In this document: positions 24,363 to 32,949 of the stretch, in pieces | Numbering within the stretch: the first letter of the stretch is position 1 | Layout: every line of letters begins with the position of its first letter | Assembly: GCA_040757065.1 (NCBI GenBank) | Contig: JBFLXR010000017.1 | Coordinates: forward strand, 1-54,054 | DNA from: JBFLXR01 sp040757065 | Lineage (GTDB): Bacteria > Pseudomonadota > Gammaproteobacteria > Burkholderiales > Gallionellaceae | Length of the DNA: 54,054 bases | Direction: 5' to 3' | The notes under the pieces: model-generated | Told to the model about the DNA's origin: nothing | The model's database searches: none | The model's input: the letters and a program-made list of their open reading frames with translations, nothing else | Program-made: the position numbers and the translations under genes

Positions 24363-26445
24363 TGCGCACCACTTCCTGAATCTTGCGCAGGCTGCGCATG
24401 ATGGTGGCGAGGTGAACGCGGTTGTGCACTTGCAGGGTGAAGTGCAGGGTGGTGTAGTCGCCTTCGTTGGTGAAGTGGACGTTCTCGATGTTGGAACCGG
24501 CATCGGCGATGGCCGCGGCGACTTTCGCCAGCACGCCGCGCTGGTTGGCGACTTCGAGCTTGATGTTTACTTCGAATAATTTGTGGATGTTTTTATCCCA
24601 TACCACATCCAGCCACTCTTCCGTGCCGCTGCGGCCTTTACGCAGTACCGGGCAGTCGTGAGTGTGGATGATCAGGCCTTGCCCGCTCTTAATCTGGCCG
24701 ACAATCGGGTCGCCGGGGATGGGGCGGCAGCACTTGGCGAATTGCACCGCCATGCCTTCGCTGCCCTGAATAGTGACCACGCTGGCATTTTCCGGTGCTT
24801 TGCCCTCGCCGATGCGGGCGAGCTGGCGGGCGACCAGCATGTTCAGGCGGCGGCCGAGGCCGATGTCGGCCAGCACTTCGTCGCGCGATTTCACTCCAAT
24901 GTCTCTGAGCAGGCGAGCCCAGGCGGCTTCGTCGATATCTGCACCTTTCAGGCCGAGCGAGGCCAGCGCCTGATTCAGCAAACGCTCGCCGAGCTTCGAG
25001 GATTCCTCGTAGTGCATGGTTTTCAGCGCATGCCGGATATGGCTGCGCGCCTTGCTGGTGACGACATAGCTGAGCCAGGCCGGATTGGGGTGGGCGTGCG
25101 GAGCCGTGATGATTTCCACGCGGTCGCCGTTGCGCAATTCGGTGCGCAGCGGCACCAATTCGAAATTGACCTTGGCCGCCACGCAGCGGTTGCCGATGTC
25201 GGTATGCACGCTGTAAGCAAAGTCGACTGCTGTTGCGCCGCGCGGTAGCGCTAAAATGCGGCCTTTTGGCGTGAAAACGTAGACTTCGTCCGGGAAAAGG
25301 TCGACTTTCAGGTGTTCAAGGAACTCTACCGAGCTGCCGCTTTGGCTCAGACTTTCCAGCAGGCTTTGTAGCCATTGATGGGTTTTTTGATGCAGATCGG
25401 TAACCGGCGTGCCCGGCGTTTTATACATCCAGTGCGAGGCCACGCCGGCTTCGGCGATCTTATTCATTTCATGGGTGCGGATCTGCACCTCAATCGGCGT
25501 GCCGAACGGGCCGAACAGCGTGGTATGCAGCGACTGGTAGCCGTTGGCCTTGGGAATGGCGATGTAATCCTTAAATTTGCCGGGAATCGGCTTATATAAA
25601 CCATGCAACGCGCCCAGCGCAACATAGCAGGACGGTACGTCATCCACCAGAACGCGGAAGCCGTAAATGTCCATCACTTGCGCGAACGCCAGTGATTTCA
25701 CCTTCATCTTCTGGTAAATGCTGAAGATGTGTTTTTCGCGGCCTTTTACTTCCGCCGGAATGCGGTTGGTTTCCAGCCGGATGCGAATCGCTTCGATGAT
25801 CTTGCTCAATACTTCGCGCCGGTTGCCGGAAGCGACTTTCAGCGCTTTGGTAAGCACTGCGTATCGGTTGGGATAGAGGAATTTAAAGCATAAATCCTGC
25901 AATTCCTGATAAATCGCATTCAAACCGAGTCGATTGGCGATGGGGGCATAAATATCCATCGTCTCGCGGGCGATGCGCTGGGTTTTTTCCAGCGTCATCG
26001 CATCCAGCGTACGCATATTGTGCAACCGGTCAGCCAGCTTTATCAGGATGACGCGCACATCGCGCGACATCGCCATCAGCATCTTGCGGAAGTTTTCCGC
26101 TTGCGCGTCTTCTCGGGTTTCGAAACGGATTTTGTCCAGCTTGCTGACACCGTCCACCAGATCGGCCACTGCTTTGCCGAAACGTTCGGTTAGTTCTTCG
26201 GTGGTGACGCCGGTATCTTCTACTACATCGTGCAGCAGTGCAGCCATCACGGCGGCCGCGTCGAGATGCATCGGCGTCAGGATGCGCGCGACGGCAACCG
26301 GGTGGGTAATATAAGGGTCGCCGGAACGGCGGAACTGCCCCTCATGGGCAGCACGGCTAAGCTCGTACGCCTGCCGGATGTGTTCGACATCCTTGGCGCT
26401 CAGGTAGGTTGAAACCTCCTGTAACAGTTCGTCCGCGTAACTCAT
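24340..26445 (-). CDS. spoT: Bifunctional (p)ppGpp synthetase/hydrolase, RelA/SpoT family
   Basis: A 701-aa long RSH enzyme. The N-terminal HD hydrolase is intact (His48 in YITHP, His72-Asp73 in LLHDVVEDT, and ILIKLADRLHNMRTLD), so ppGpp hydrolysis is expected. The synthetase domain (about 230-350) includes EVKGREKHIFSIYQKM and IPKANGYQSLHTT; TGS (about 385-445: VYVFTPKGRILALPRGATAVDFAYSVHTD) and C-terminal ACT domain follow. It is the last gene of yicC-gmk-rpoZ-spoT, matching the order in many proteobacteria. A strong hairpin separates it from rpoZ. Its end overlaps the end of pabB on the other strand. Confidence 0.93.
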   Translation of the reverse strand: MSYADELLQEVSTYLSAKDVEHIRQAYELSRAAHEGQFRRSGDPYITHPVAVARILTPMHLDAAAVMAALLHDVVEDTGVTTEELTERFGKAVADLVDGVSKLDKIRFETREDAQAENFRKMLMAMSRDVRVILIKLADRLHNMRTLDAMTLEKTQRIARETMDIYAPIANRLGLNAIYQELQDLCFKFLYPNRYAVLTKALKVASGNRREVLSKIIEAIRIRLETNRIPAEVKGREKHIFSIYQKMKVKSLAFAQVMDIYGFRVLVDDVPSCYVALGALHGLYKPIPGKFKDYIAIPKANGYQSLHTTLFGPFGTPIEVQIRTHEMNKIAEAGVASHWMYKTPGTPVTDLHQKTHQWLQSLLESLSQSGSSVEFLEHLKVDLFPDEVYVFTPKGRILALPRGATAVDFAYSVHTDIGNRCVAAKVNFELVPLRTELRNGDRVEIITAPHAHPNPAWLSYVVTSKARSHIRHALKTMHYEESSKLGERLLNQALASLGLKGADIDEAAWARLLRDIGVKSRDEVLADIGLGRRLNMLVARQLARIGEGKAPENASVVTIQGSEGMAVQFAKCCRPIPGDPIVGQIKSGQGLIIHTHDCPVLRKGRSGTEEWLDVVWDKNIHKLFEVNIKLEVANQRGVLAKVAAAIADAGSNIENVHFTNEGDYTTLHFTLQVHNRVHLATIMRSLRKIQEVVRITRVKNA

Positions 26446-26470
26446 GAGGCGAGGCAGTCGGAATCACGTC

Positions 26471-26492
26471 CCCTCGCCGGGGCGGGCGAGGG
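26471..26492 (-). other. Hairpin between rpoZ and spoT
   Basis: CCCTCGCC-ggggcg-GGCGAGGG, an eight-base GC stem in the 54-base gap. It has no T-tract, so it may adjust mRNA processing or the rpoZ/spoT ratio; purpose inferred. Confidence 0.45.
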
Positions 26493-26499
26493 CGGAAAA

Positions 26500-26709
26500 T
26501 CAGGCTTGGCCGCGATTCAGAATTTCTCGGCCGACCTTGCGTTCGCTGATTTCGCGCAGGGCGACGACAGTCGGCTTGTCGCGGGAAACTTCGTCCACCA
26601 GATTGCTCGCGCCATTGGCCAGTTGGCGGGCGCGGTAAGCGGCGGCCAGTGTCAGTTCGAAACGGTTTTGGAAGGTATGCAGGCAATCTTCAACGGTAAT
26701 ACGTGCCAT
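26500..26709 (-). CDS. rpoZ: RNA polymerase omega subunit
   Basis: A 69-aa omega subunit starting MARITVEDCL, with RFELTLAAAYRARQLANG and the conserved DKPTVVALREI block. Omega assists beta' folding and contributes to the ppGpp binding site of RNA polymerase, which fits its place beside gmk and spoT. It starts 14 bases after the gmk stop. Length is slightly below the E. coli protein (91 aa), as usual in betaproteobacteria. Confidence 0.95.
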   Translation of the reverse strand: MARITVEDCLHTFQNRFELTLAAAYRARQLANGASNLVDEVSRDKPTVVALREISERKVGREILNRGQA

Positions 26710-26723
26710 GATGGGTGACCTTT

Positions 26724-27335
26724 CTAGCTTAACAATTGGTTGATGACGGTTTGCTGGCGCGCCAGTTGCGGCTCGCGGCGCAGACCGGCGGCTACGACGA
26801 CGGCATTAAGCTGTTGCAATGCCTCGTCCAGTTTATCGTTAATGATAACATAGTCGAATTCGCCGACATGCGAGATGTCTTCTTTTGCGGCTTGCAAGCG
26901 CTTGGCGATCACTTCCTCGCTGTCTTGCCCGCGCCCCTTCAGGCGGCTGGCCAGTGCTTCCAGAGAAGGCGGCAGAATGAAAATCGAAATCGCGCCCGGC
27001 ATCAGTTTGCGCACCTGCGCTGCGCCCTGCCAGTCGATTTCCAGCAGAATGTCGCGTCCGGCGGCCATTTCGCTCTCAATCCACGGTTGCGATGTGCCGT
27101 AAAAATTACCGTACACCTCAGCGCTTTCCAGAAAATCGCCGCGTTGCGCCATTTCCAGAAAAGCCTCGCGGCTGACGAAATGGTAATGCTTGCCGTTTTC
27201 TTCGCCGGGGCGCGGTGCGCGCGTGGTGTACGACACCGACAGGCGAATTTGCGGATTGCTTTGCAGCAGCGCACCGACCAGACTGGTTTTGCCCGCGCCG
27301 GAAGGGGCGCTGACGATAAAGAGATTGCCGCTCAT
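26724..27335 (-). CDS. gmk: Guanylate kinase
   Basis: A 203-aa enzyme that phosphorylates GMP to GDP. Walker A SAPSGAGKTS (about 9-18), the GMP-binding segment SVSYTTRAPRPGEENGKHYHFV, and the GNFYGTS and LEIDWQGAAQV blocks are intact. It starts two bases from the yicC stop region and is followed by rpoZ, so the genes are one transcript. The pathway link is guanine nucleotide supply for RNA and (p)ppGpp synthesis by the neighbouring SpoT. Confidence 0.95.
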   Translation of the reverse strand: MSGNLFIVSAPSGAGKTSLVGALLQSNPQIRLSVSYTTRAPRPGEENGKHYHFVSREAFLEMAQRGDFLESAEVYGNFYGTSQPWIESEMAAGRDILLEIDWQGAAQVRKLMPGAISIFILPPSLEALASRLKGRGQDSEEVIAKRLQAAKEDISHVGEFDYVIINDKLDEALQQLNAVVVAAGLRREPQLARQQTVINQLLS

Positions 27336-27337
27336 AC

Positions 27338-28204
27338 TTACTCCAGATTTTGAACTTGTTCGCGCATCTGCTCGATCAGCAGTTTAATGTCCATGCTGGC
27401 ACGCGAAACTTCCGCGTCCACCGATTTCGAGCCGAGCGTATTGGCTTCGCGGTGCAATTCCTGCATCAGAAAGTCCAGCCGTTTGCCTACGGTACCGCCT
27501 TGTTTGAGGATGCGTCGCACTTCGCTCAGATGGGTGCGCAGGCGCGACAACTCTTCCTCCACATCGATGCGGTTGGCGAACAGCGAGATTTCCTGCCGCA
27601 GACGTTCATCGTCCGTACCTTGCAATGCTTCGCGCAGGCGGGCGCGCAGCTTCTCTTCGAAAGCGACCACGGCAGCGGGAATGCGCGGCGCGGTCGCCGT
27701 ACAAATTTCTTCGATTTGTGCGACGCGTTGCAGCAAGAAGTCGGTCAACTTATCGCCTTCGCGGGCGCGGGCAGCAGAGAAGTCGCGCAGCGCTTGTTGT
27801 GCGGCCTCCAGAACAGCAGTCCGCAGCGCATCGGCATTAACCGCAGCGGTTTCCAGCATGCCGTTCCAGCGCAGCACGTCTGCCACGCTCAGGCTGCGAG
27901 CGTCCGGTAGTGCGTCCTGCACCTCGTCGTTCCACTTCGCCAGTTGTTGCAACAGCGCTCGGTTCAGTTGGGTGGACTGCTGCACATTGGTGCGTGCAGC
28001 AAAACCGATGCGGCATTCCACCTTGCCGCGACTCATCTGCGCAGAAATCGCCTCGCGCAGAGCGGGTTCCAGCATGCGCAATTCATCCGGCATGCGCAGC
28101 TGCAAATCGAGATAGCGGTGATTGACGGCACGCAGTTCCAGCGTCAGCGAACCGCTGTCCAGTTCGGCGGAAACGGCGGCATAGCCGGTCATGCTGTAAA
28201 TCAT
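27338..28204 (-). CDS. yicC: YicC/YloC-family endoribonuclease
   Basis: A 288-aa protein starting with the hallmark MIYSMTGYA and containing LELRAVNHRYLDLQLRMP, the central ISLFANRIDVEEELSRLRTHL and the C-terminal GKRLDFLMQELHREANTLGSKS block, all diagnostic of the family. E. coli YicC is linked to RNA turnover, including degradation of the small RNA RyhB. It is the first gene of the minus-strand operon and is divergent from a PP2C phosphatase gene 55 bases away. Confidence 0.93.
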   Translation of the reverse strand: MIYSMTGYAAVSAELDSGSLTLELRAVNHRYLDLQLRMPDELRMLEPALREAISAQMSRGKVECRIGFAARTNVQQSTQLNRALLQQLAKWNDEVQDALPDARSLSVADVLRWNGMLETAAVNADALRTAVLEAAQQALRDFSAARAREGDKLTDFLLQRVAQIEEICTATAPRIPAAVVAFEEKLRARLREALQGTDDERLRQEISLFANRIDVEEELSRLRTHLSEVRRILKQGGTVGKRLDFLMQELHREANTLGSKSVDAEVSRASMDIKLLIEQMREQVQNLE

Positions 28205-28259
28205 CGCGTACCCCTAAATTCTTAAGCTTGAAACCGCATATTATATTACGATTACCAGC

Positions 28260-29051
28260 ATGCATTTCACCATCTATCAAGCTAGCCACATTGGCGGACG
28301 CAAAGCCAATCAGGATCGTGCCGGTTACGCCTATACCGGCGAGGCTCTGCTTATGGTGCTGGCCGACGGCATGGGCGGGCACGGGCATGGCGAACTGGCC
28401 GCGCAGACTGCCGTGCAAACCCTGCTGGATGCCTTCGCCGCTACGGCGCAACCGCGCATTCCGCTGCCGGAGGCATTTTTGCGCGAAGGCTTGCAGCACG
28501 CGCACGAGGCTATCCTCGCCGCCGTGCAAGCCGGCAAGCTCGAAGGCAGTCCCGGCACCACCTGTGTCGCGGTGCTGGTGCAAGACGGCCAAGCCTACTG
28601 GCTGCACGCCGGCGATTCGCGCTTCTATCTGCTGCGCGGGCGAGAAATCGTCGCCGTGACGCAAGACGATTCGCTGGTACGCCAGTGGGTTGAATGGGGC
28701 ATCATCTCCGCCGCAGACATGAAAACCCACCCCGCCCGCAACCGCATCACCAACTGCCTCGGCGGCGACGATATGTTCTCGCTCGGCAGCGTGCAAAGCC
28801 AGCTTTTGCAAAACGACGACCTGTTGTTGTTGTGCAGCGACGGCCTGTGGGGGCCGCTGTCCGATCTTGAAATCGGCGCGGCCTTCTCCGTTGCCGCCCC
28901 GCAGCCCGCTCTTGATCGCTTGATCGGGGAAGCCCTGCAACGCGAAGGCCACCGCTCCGACAATGTGACGGCCATCGCTGCGCGTTGGGGGGCGGAAGAG
29001 CCGTTGCAGCATGCAGAATCGGTAGTGCTGGCGCTCGCCGCAACGGAATAA
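28260..29051 (+). CDS. PP2C-family serine/threonine protein phosphatase
   Basis: A 263-aa soluble PP2C (PPM) phosphatase. Metal-binding motifs are present: NQD (17-19), ADGMGGHG (35-42), LHAGDSRFYLLR, and the closing DNVTAIAARW. Bacterial members reverse Hanks-type kinase signalling; no such kinase is next to it here. The ATG lacks a clear Shine-Dalgarno and lies 55 bases from the divergent yicC start, so both promoters share a short AT-rich region. Length is normal for a stand-alone catalytic domain. Substrate unknown. Confidence 0.9.
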   Translation: MHFTIYQASHIGGRKANQDRAGYAYTGEALLMVLADGMGGHGHGELAAQTAVQTLLDAFAATAQPRIPLPEAFLREGLQHAHEAILAAVQAGKLEGSPGTTCVAVLVQDGQAYWLHAGDSRFYLLRGREIVAVTQDDSLVRQWVEWGIISAADMKTHPARNRITNCLGGDDMFSLGSVQSQLLQNDDLLLLCSDGLWGPLSDLEIGAAFSVAAPQPALDRLIGEALQREGHRSDNVTAIAARWGAEEPLQHAESVVLALAATE

Positions 29052-29090
29052 CGGCGTTTAGAAGAAAACGGAATCGCGTCATTGCCGCGC

Positions 29091-29096
29091 TATAAT
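29091..29096 (+). promoter_or_regulatory. -10 box ahead of rph
   Basis: A consensus TATAAT lies 29 bases before the rph ATG. No matching -35 element is visible at the standard distance, so this is a partial promoter call. Confidence 0.4.
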
Positions 29097-29124
29097 GTGC
29101 CGGTTTTGTTTTCGAGAGAGTGTT

Positions 29125-29841
29125 ATGCGTCCCAGTCAGCGTTCCCCGGAGCAGTTGCGTTCCGTCAAAATTACCCGTCGTTACACCAAGCATGCCGAAG
29201 GTTCGGTGTTGATCGAGTTTGGCGATACCAAGGTGATTTGCACCGCCAGCGTGGAAGAGCGCGTGCCGCCGCACAAGAAGGGCAGCGGCGAGGGCTGGGT
29301 GACAGCGGAATACGGGATGTTGCCGCGCTCGACCAATGAGCGCATGGCGCGCGAGGCGGCGAAAGGGAAGCAGTCCGGACGTACGCAGGAGATTCAGCGG
29401 CTGATCGGGCGCAGTCTGCGCGCGGTGGTGGATTTGCGGAAACTGGGCGAGCGCACCATACAGGTGGATTGCGACGTGATTCAGGCCGACGGCGGGACAC
29501 GTACCGCGAGCATTACCGGCGCGTATGTGGCGGTGGCGGATGCGGTGTCGGTACTAATCGGCAAGGGGCTGATTACCGAAAGCCCGCTGCTGCAAGAGGT
29601 CGCGGCGATTTCAGTGGGGATTTATCAGGGCGTGCCGGTGCTGGATTTGGATTACGCGGAAGATTCCGACTGCGATACCGATATGAATGTGGTGATGACC
29701 GGCAGCGGCGGTTTTGTGGAAATTCAGGGTACGGCGGAAGGCGTGCCGTTCAGCCGCACTGAGATGGAAACGCTGCTGAATCTGGCCGAGGCCGGCATCC
29801 GTCAGTTGGTTGAGCAGCAGCGTGCTGCGCTGGCAGCTTAG
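29125..29841 (+). CDS. rph: Ribonuclease PH
   Basis: A 238-aa phosphorolytic 3' exoribonuclease for tRNA maturation. Recognised by MRPSQRSPEQLRSVKITR, ASVEERVPPHKKGSGEGWVTAEYGMLPRST (split by residues), GRTQEIQRLIGRSLRAVVDL and DCDVIQADGGTRTASITG. ATG 29125 is chosen because CGAGAGAG precedes it; the frame extends ten codons upstream without a better start. It is followed by rdgB after five bases, the usual rph-rdgB pairing in proteobacteria, then hemW. Confidence 0.95.
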   Translation: MRPSQRSPEQLRSVKITRRYTKHAEGSVLIEFGDTKVICTASVEERVPPHKKGSGEGWVTAEYGMLPRSTNERMAREAAKGKQSGRTQEIQRLIGRSLRAVVDLRKLGERTIQVDCDVIQADGGTRTASITGAYVAVADAVSVLIGKGLITESPLLQEVAAISVGIYQGVPVLDLDYAEDSDCDTDMNVVMTGSGGFVEIQGTAEGVPFSRTEMETLLNLAEAGIRQLVEQQRAALAA

Positions 29842-29846
29842 GACGC

Positions 29847-30437
29847 ATGATGCAGAAGCTCGTTCTGGCCTCTAACAACCCCGGCAAGCTGCGTGAATTT
29901 CAGCGTCTGTTAGCGCCGCTCGGTATCGAGGTGCTGACGCAGGCTGAGCTGGGAATCAGCGAAGCGGAAGAGCCGCATTGCACGTTTGTGGAAAACGCCT
30001 TGGCGAAGGCACGCCATGTGAGCCGCGAAAGCGGCTTGCCTGCGCTGGCAGACGATTCCGGCATTTGCGTGGATGCGTTGGGCGGTTTGCCGGGGGTGAT
30101 TTCTGCACGTTTTTCCGGTCTGCCGAAGTCGGATGCCCGCAACAATGAAGCTTTACTGGAAGCGATGAAGGGGCACGATGATCGTCGTGCCCATTATTAC
30201 TGCGTGCTGGTGCTGGTGCGCCATGCCGGTGATCCGCAACCGCTGATCGCCGAGGGTGAGTGGCATGGCGAAATCGCCAGAGCGCCGCGCGGCGAAGGCG
30301 GTTTCGGTTACGATCCGCTGTTCTGGCAGCCGCAGGCGGGTAAAACCGCTGCCGAGCTGACGCACGACGAGAAGGCCGAAATCAGCCACCGCGCCAAGGC
30401 GCTGAAAGTGCTGCTGCAACGTTTGCCGGCGGCATGA
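29847..30437 (+). CDS. rdgB: XTP/dITP diphosphatase (RdgB/HAM1)
   Basis: A 196-aa house-cleaning pyrophosphatase that removes ITP, dITP and XTP. Visible motifs: SNNPGKLREF (9-18), TFVENALAKARHV, ADDSGICVDALGGLPGV and GFGYDPLFW. Two adjacent ATGs (29847, 29850) follow AGGA; the first is used. The stop overlaps the hemW start by four bases (ATGA), implying translational coupling. Confidence 0.95.
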   Translation: MMQKLVLASNNPGKLREFQRLLAPLGIEVLTQAELGISEAEEPHCTFVENALAKARHVSRESGLPALADDSGICVDALGGLPGVISARFSGLPKSDARNNEALLEAMKGHDDRRAHYYCVLVLVRHAGDPQPLIAEGEWHGEIARAPRGEGGFGYDPLFWQPQAGKTAAELTHDEKAEISHRAKALKVLLQRLPAA

Positions 30438-31624
30438 GCGCGATACCGCTGCAGCCGGTCGGACTGAAATCGCAGGCCGTCAATTTTCAGGCAACCCCGC
30501 CGTTGTCGCTGTATATCCATATTCCGTGGTGTGTGCGTAAATGCCCGTATTGCGATTTCAATTCGCACGAGGCGCGCGGCGGGTTGCCGGAGCAGGCTTA
30601 CGTCGATGCCTTGGTGCGCGATCTGGAGCAGGCGCTGCCGCTGATCTGGGGGCGCAAGGTTTATACCGTGTTCATCGGCGGCGGCACGCCCAGCCTGCTT
30701 TCTGCCGAGGCGCTGAATAACTTGCTGACGCAAGTGCGCATGCGGCTTCCGCTGGCGCACGGAGCGGAAATTACGCTGGAGGCCAACCCCGGCACGGTCG
30801 AGTCGGCGCGTTTTGCCGGATACCGCGAGGCCGGAGTTAATCGCTTGTCGCTGGGTATCCAGAGTTTCAATGACCGTCATTTGCAGGCGCTGGGACGGAT
30901 ACACTCGGCGGACGAGGCCAGACGTGCCATCGCCATCGCGCAGGCGCACTTCGAGAACATCAATCTCGATCTGATGTATGCCTTGCCGGAGCAAACGCTG
31001 GAAGAAGCCGAGGCCGATGTGCGGACTGCGCTCGGGTTCGCGCCGCAGCATCTTTCTTGCTACCACCTGACGCTGGAACCGAATACGCTGTTCGCGCACC
31101 AGCCACCGGTTGTGCCGGACGACGATGCCAGTAGTGCAATGCAGCAGCGTATCGAGGCGCTATTGGGCGAGGCTGGTTATGTGCATTATGAGACTTCCGC
31201 CTTTGCCCAGCCGGGGCGGCAGTCGCGGCATAATCTCAATTACTGGCAGTTCGGCGACTACCTCGGCATTGGTGCAGGTGCGCACAGCAAGCTGAGTTTT
31301 CACGATAAAGTCATTCGCCAGATGCGCTACAAGCAACCGCAAGCTTATCTGGATGCAGTGGCGCAGCAACAGCCGGTGCAGAGCGAGCAAGCGCTTACCC
31401 GCGATGATCTGTCTTTCGAATTTATGATGAATGCCTTGCGGTTGAATCAAGGTTTTGAGACCGCCCTTTTCACCGAACGTACCAGTCTGCCGCTGTTGCT
31501 TATTCGCCGCGAACTGGAAAGCGCCGAGCAACGCGGCTTGCTGGCGCACGACCTGAAACGCATTGCCCCTACGGAACTGGGGCGGCGCTTCCTCAACGAT
31601 TTATTGGAACTCTTTCTGAAATAA
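30434..31624 (+). CDS. hemW: HemW-like radical SAM haem chaperone
   Basis: A 396-aa radical SAM protein with the cluster motif CVRKCPYC (Cys33, Cys37, Cys40) and GGGTPS. HemN-type oxidases have an extra cysteine (CxxxCxxCxC), which is absent here; this residue pattern, together with the rdgB-hemW order, assigns it to HemW, a haem-binding delivery protein, rather than coproporphyrinogen oxidase. True HemN is encoded separately at 48759. It may support haem insertion into respiratory enzymes. Confidence 0.93.
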   Translation: MSAIPLQPVGLKSQAVNFQATPPLSLYIHIPWCVRKCPYCDFNSHEARGGLPEQAYVDALVRDLEQALPLIWGRKVYTVFIGGGTPSLLSAEALNNLLTQVRMRLPLAHGAEITLEANPGTVESARFAGYREAGVNRLSLGIQSFNDRHLQALGRIHSADEARRAIAIAQAHFENINLDLMYALPEQTLEEAEADVRTALGFAPQHLSCYHLTLEPNTLFAHQPPVVPDDDASSAMQQRIEALLGEAGYVHYETSAFAQPGRQSRHNLNYWQFGDYLGIGAGAHSKLSFHDKVIRQMRYKQPQAYLDAVAQQQPVQSEQALTRDDLSFEFMMNALRLNQGFETALFTERTSLPLLLIRRELESAEQRGLLAHDLKRIAPTELGRRFLNDLLELFLK

Positions 31625-31664
31625 GCCGATCATATAAAGCACGGTCGTTCTTGAGGGGATGCGT

Positions 31665-32462
31665 ATGCCGGAATGCTTCAAGCGGTTGAGCGGATTGTTG
31701 GTTGGGTTGGTCGTATGTCTGCCGGCCTATGCCGGGTTAAGCAGCGGCGGCGGGGGCGAGGCGCAATTTCCGCCGGAGCAGATTGTCCGGTTCTCTAAGA
31801 AGGTCGAGCGCACGCTGGCCGACAAAGGGGCGTACGTCGCCATCGTGGCGCGTAAAGGCAGACCCGATTCCGAGCTGCCGGAAGGGATTCATTTCACCCA
31901 TGCCGGCTTCGCGGTGTATTCGGAGATACAAACACACGATGGACGCAAGCTGCCCGGCTATGCGATGTACAACCTCTATCAGCGCGATGAAAAGCCGGAC
32001 AGCAGCCATTTGGTGCAAGACTTTCCCGTCGATTTCTTTTCGGCGGTGCAGTCGCTGGAGGCCGGGGTGATTATCCCCTCGCCGGAGCTGCAAAAGCGTT
32101 TACTGGCGGTGATCGGTTCGCCGACTTATACGGCGTTGCATAATCCGCATTATTCCGCGATTGCCAACCCGTATACTCTGCCATTGGCGAACTGCACCGA
32201 GTATGTGCTGGATGTGGTCAATGCGGCGATTTACCAGACCGGCGATTTGCGCACCATCAAAGCAGCCGAAAAGAAATTTTTTAAGGCGCAACCGGTCAAT
32301 GTCAATCCGATTAAGTTAATGCTCGGCTCGATTTTCAGTGCCGAAATCGCTACCAGCGATCAGCCAGGCGCACCGGAAACGGCGACGTTCGAAACCATTG
32401 CGCAGTATTTGCTGCGATACGATGCGGGAGCGGAGGTGCTGATGGTGAGGGCGGAAGATTAA
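31665..32462 (+). CDS. DUF2145-like exported protein, paralogue 1
   Basis: A 265-aa exported protein: signal peptide with AYA-G cleavage site (about 23), then a domain resembling DUF2145. Conserved elements are HFTHAGFAVYSE (His76, His79), DFPVDFF, IPSPELQKRLL, GSPTYTALHNPHYS and NCTEYVLDVVNAAIY (Cys177). The His-then-Asn-Cys order resembles permuted NlpC/P60 (LRAT/YiiX-like) thiol hydrolases; that is inference. ATG 31665 is preferred because GAGG lies eight bases upstream; ATG 31659 is too close. A paralogue lies two genes downstream. Substrate unknown. Confidence 0.7.
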   Translation: MPECFKRLSGLLVGLVVCLPAYAGLSSGGGGEAQFPPEQIVRFSKKVERTLADKGAYVAIVARKGRPDSELPEGIHFTHAGFAVYSEIQTHDGRKLPGYAMYNLYQRDEKPDSSHLVQDFPVDFFSAVQSLEAGVIIPSPELQKRLLAVIGSPTYTALHNPHYSAIANPYTLPLANCTEYVLDVVNAAIYQTGDLRTIKAAEKKFFKAQPVNVNPIKLMLGSIFSAEIATSDQPGAPETATFETIAQYLLRYDAGAEVLMVRAED

Positions 32463-32529
32463 CTATCGCTTGCTGGGCAGATGATGTGACGGTATAAAGG
32501 TAGCGTTTGACTTTAATCAGAGGAGCAAT

Positions 32530-32934
32530 ATGATGAATTTAGGTTATCGTCCTTTCTTATTTGCGTGCGCAGTTGGTATGTCGCAGGCAGCATGGGCTGC
32601 TGATTCTGTGGGCAATTCCGCGCAGGCAGCGAAGCACGGTAGCGCCAGTGTGGCAAATTCGGCGATGAGCGTCGGTCACGCGGCGGTGGCTTCCGGGCAG
32701 GCGACTTCGGCGGCTTCCGCCGTGCCGTTATCTATCGGCGCTGCGGTGGGAGCGGCTTCCGGGCAGGCAGCACACCAGTCGATGCGCGCTGCAGGCGGGC
32801 AGATCGGCAAGCCGCTGCCGATTACCGACGAAACCGTGACGATCATTTCGCCGGACGAGGCGCTGAAAGCTAAGCAAGAGACAGCTAAGCCCGCCGACAA
32901 AAATGGCGATAAGAAAAACGATAAAGCGCTGTAA
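32530..32934 (+). CDS. Small exported Ala/Ser/Gly-rich protein
   Basis: A 134-aa protein with a signal peptide (cleavage after AAWA) and a mature part rich in Ala, Ser and Gly, including SANSAMSVGHAAVASGQATSA-like repetition (paraphrased) and two GAASGQA-type motifs, ending in a Lys/Asp-rich tail. No cysteine is in the mature protein and no known domain is seen. AGGAG precedes the ATG. It sits between two DUF2145-like paralogues with short gaps, so the three form a probable operon and may act together in the envelope. Function unknown. Confidence 0.65.
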   Translation: MMNLGYRPFLFACAVGMSQAAWAADSVGNSAQAAKHGSASVANSAMSVGHAAVASGQATSAASAVPLSIGAAVGAASGQAAHQSMRAAGGQIGKPLPITDETVTIISPDEALKAKQETAKPADKNGDKKNDKAL

Positions 32935-32949
32935 GGCGAGGAGAGTGCA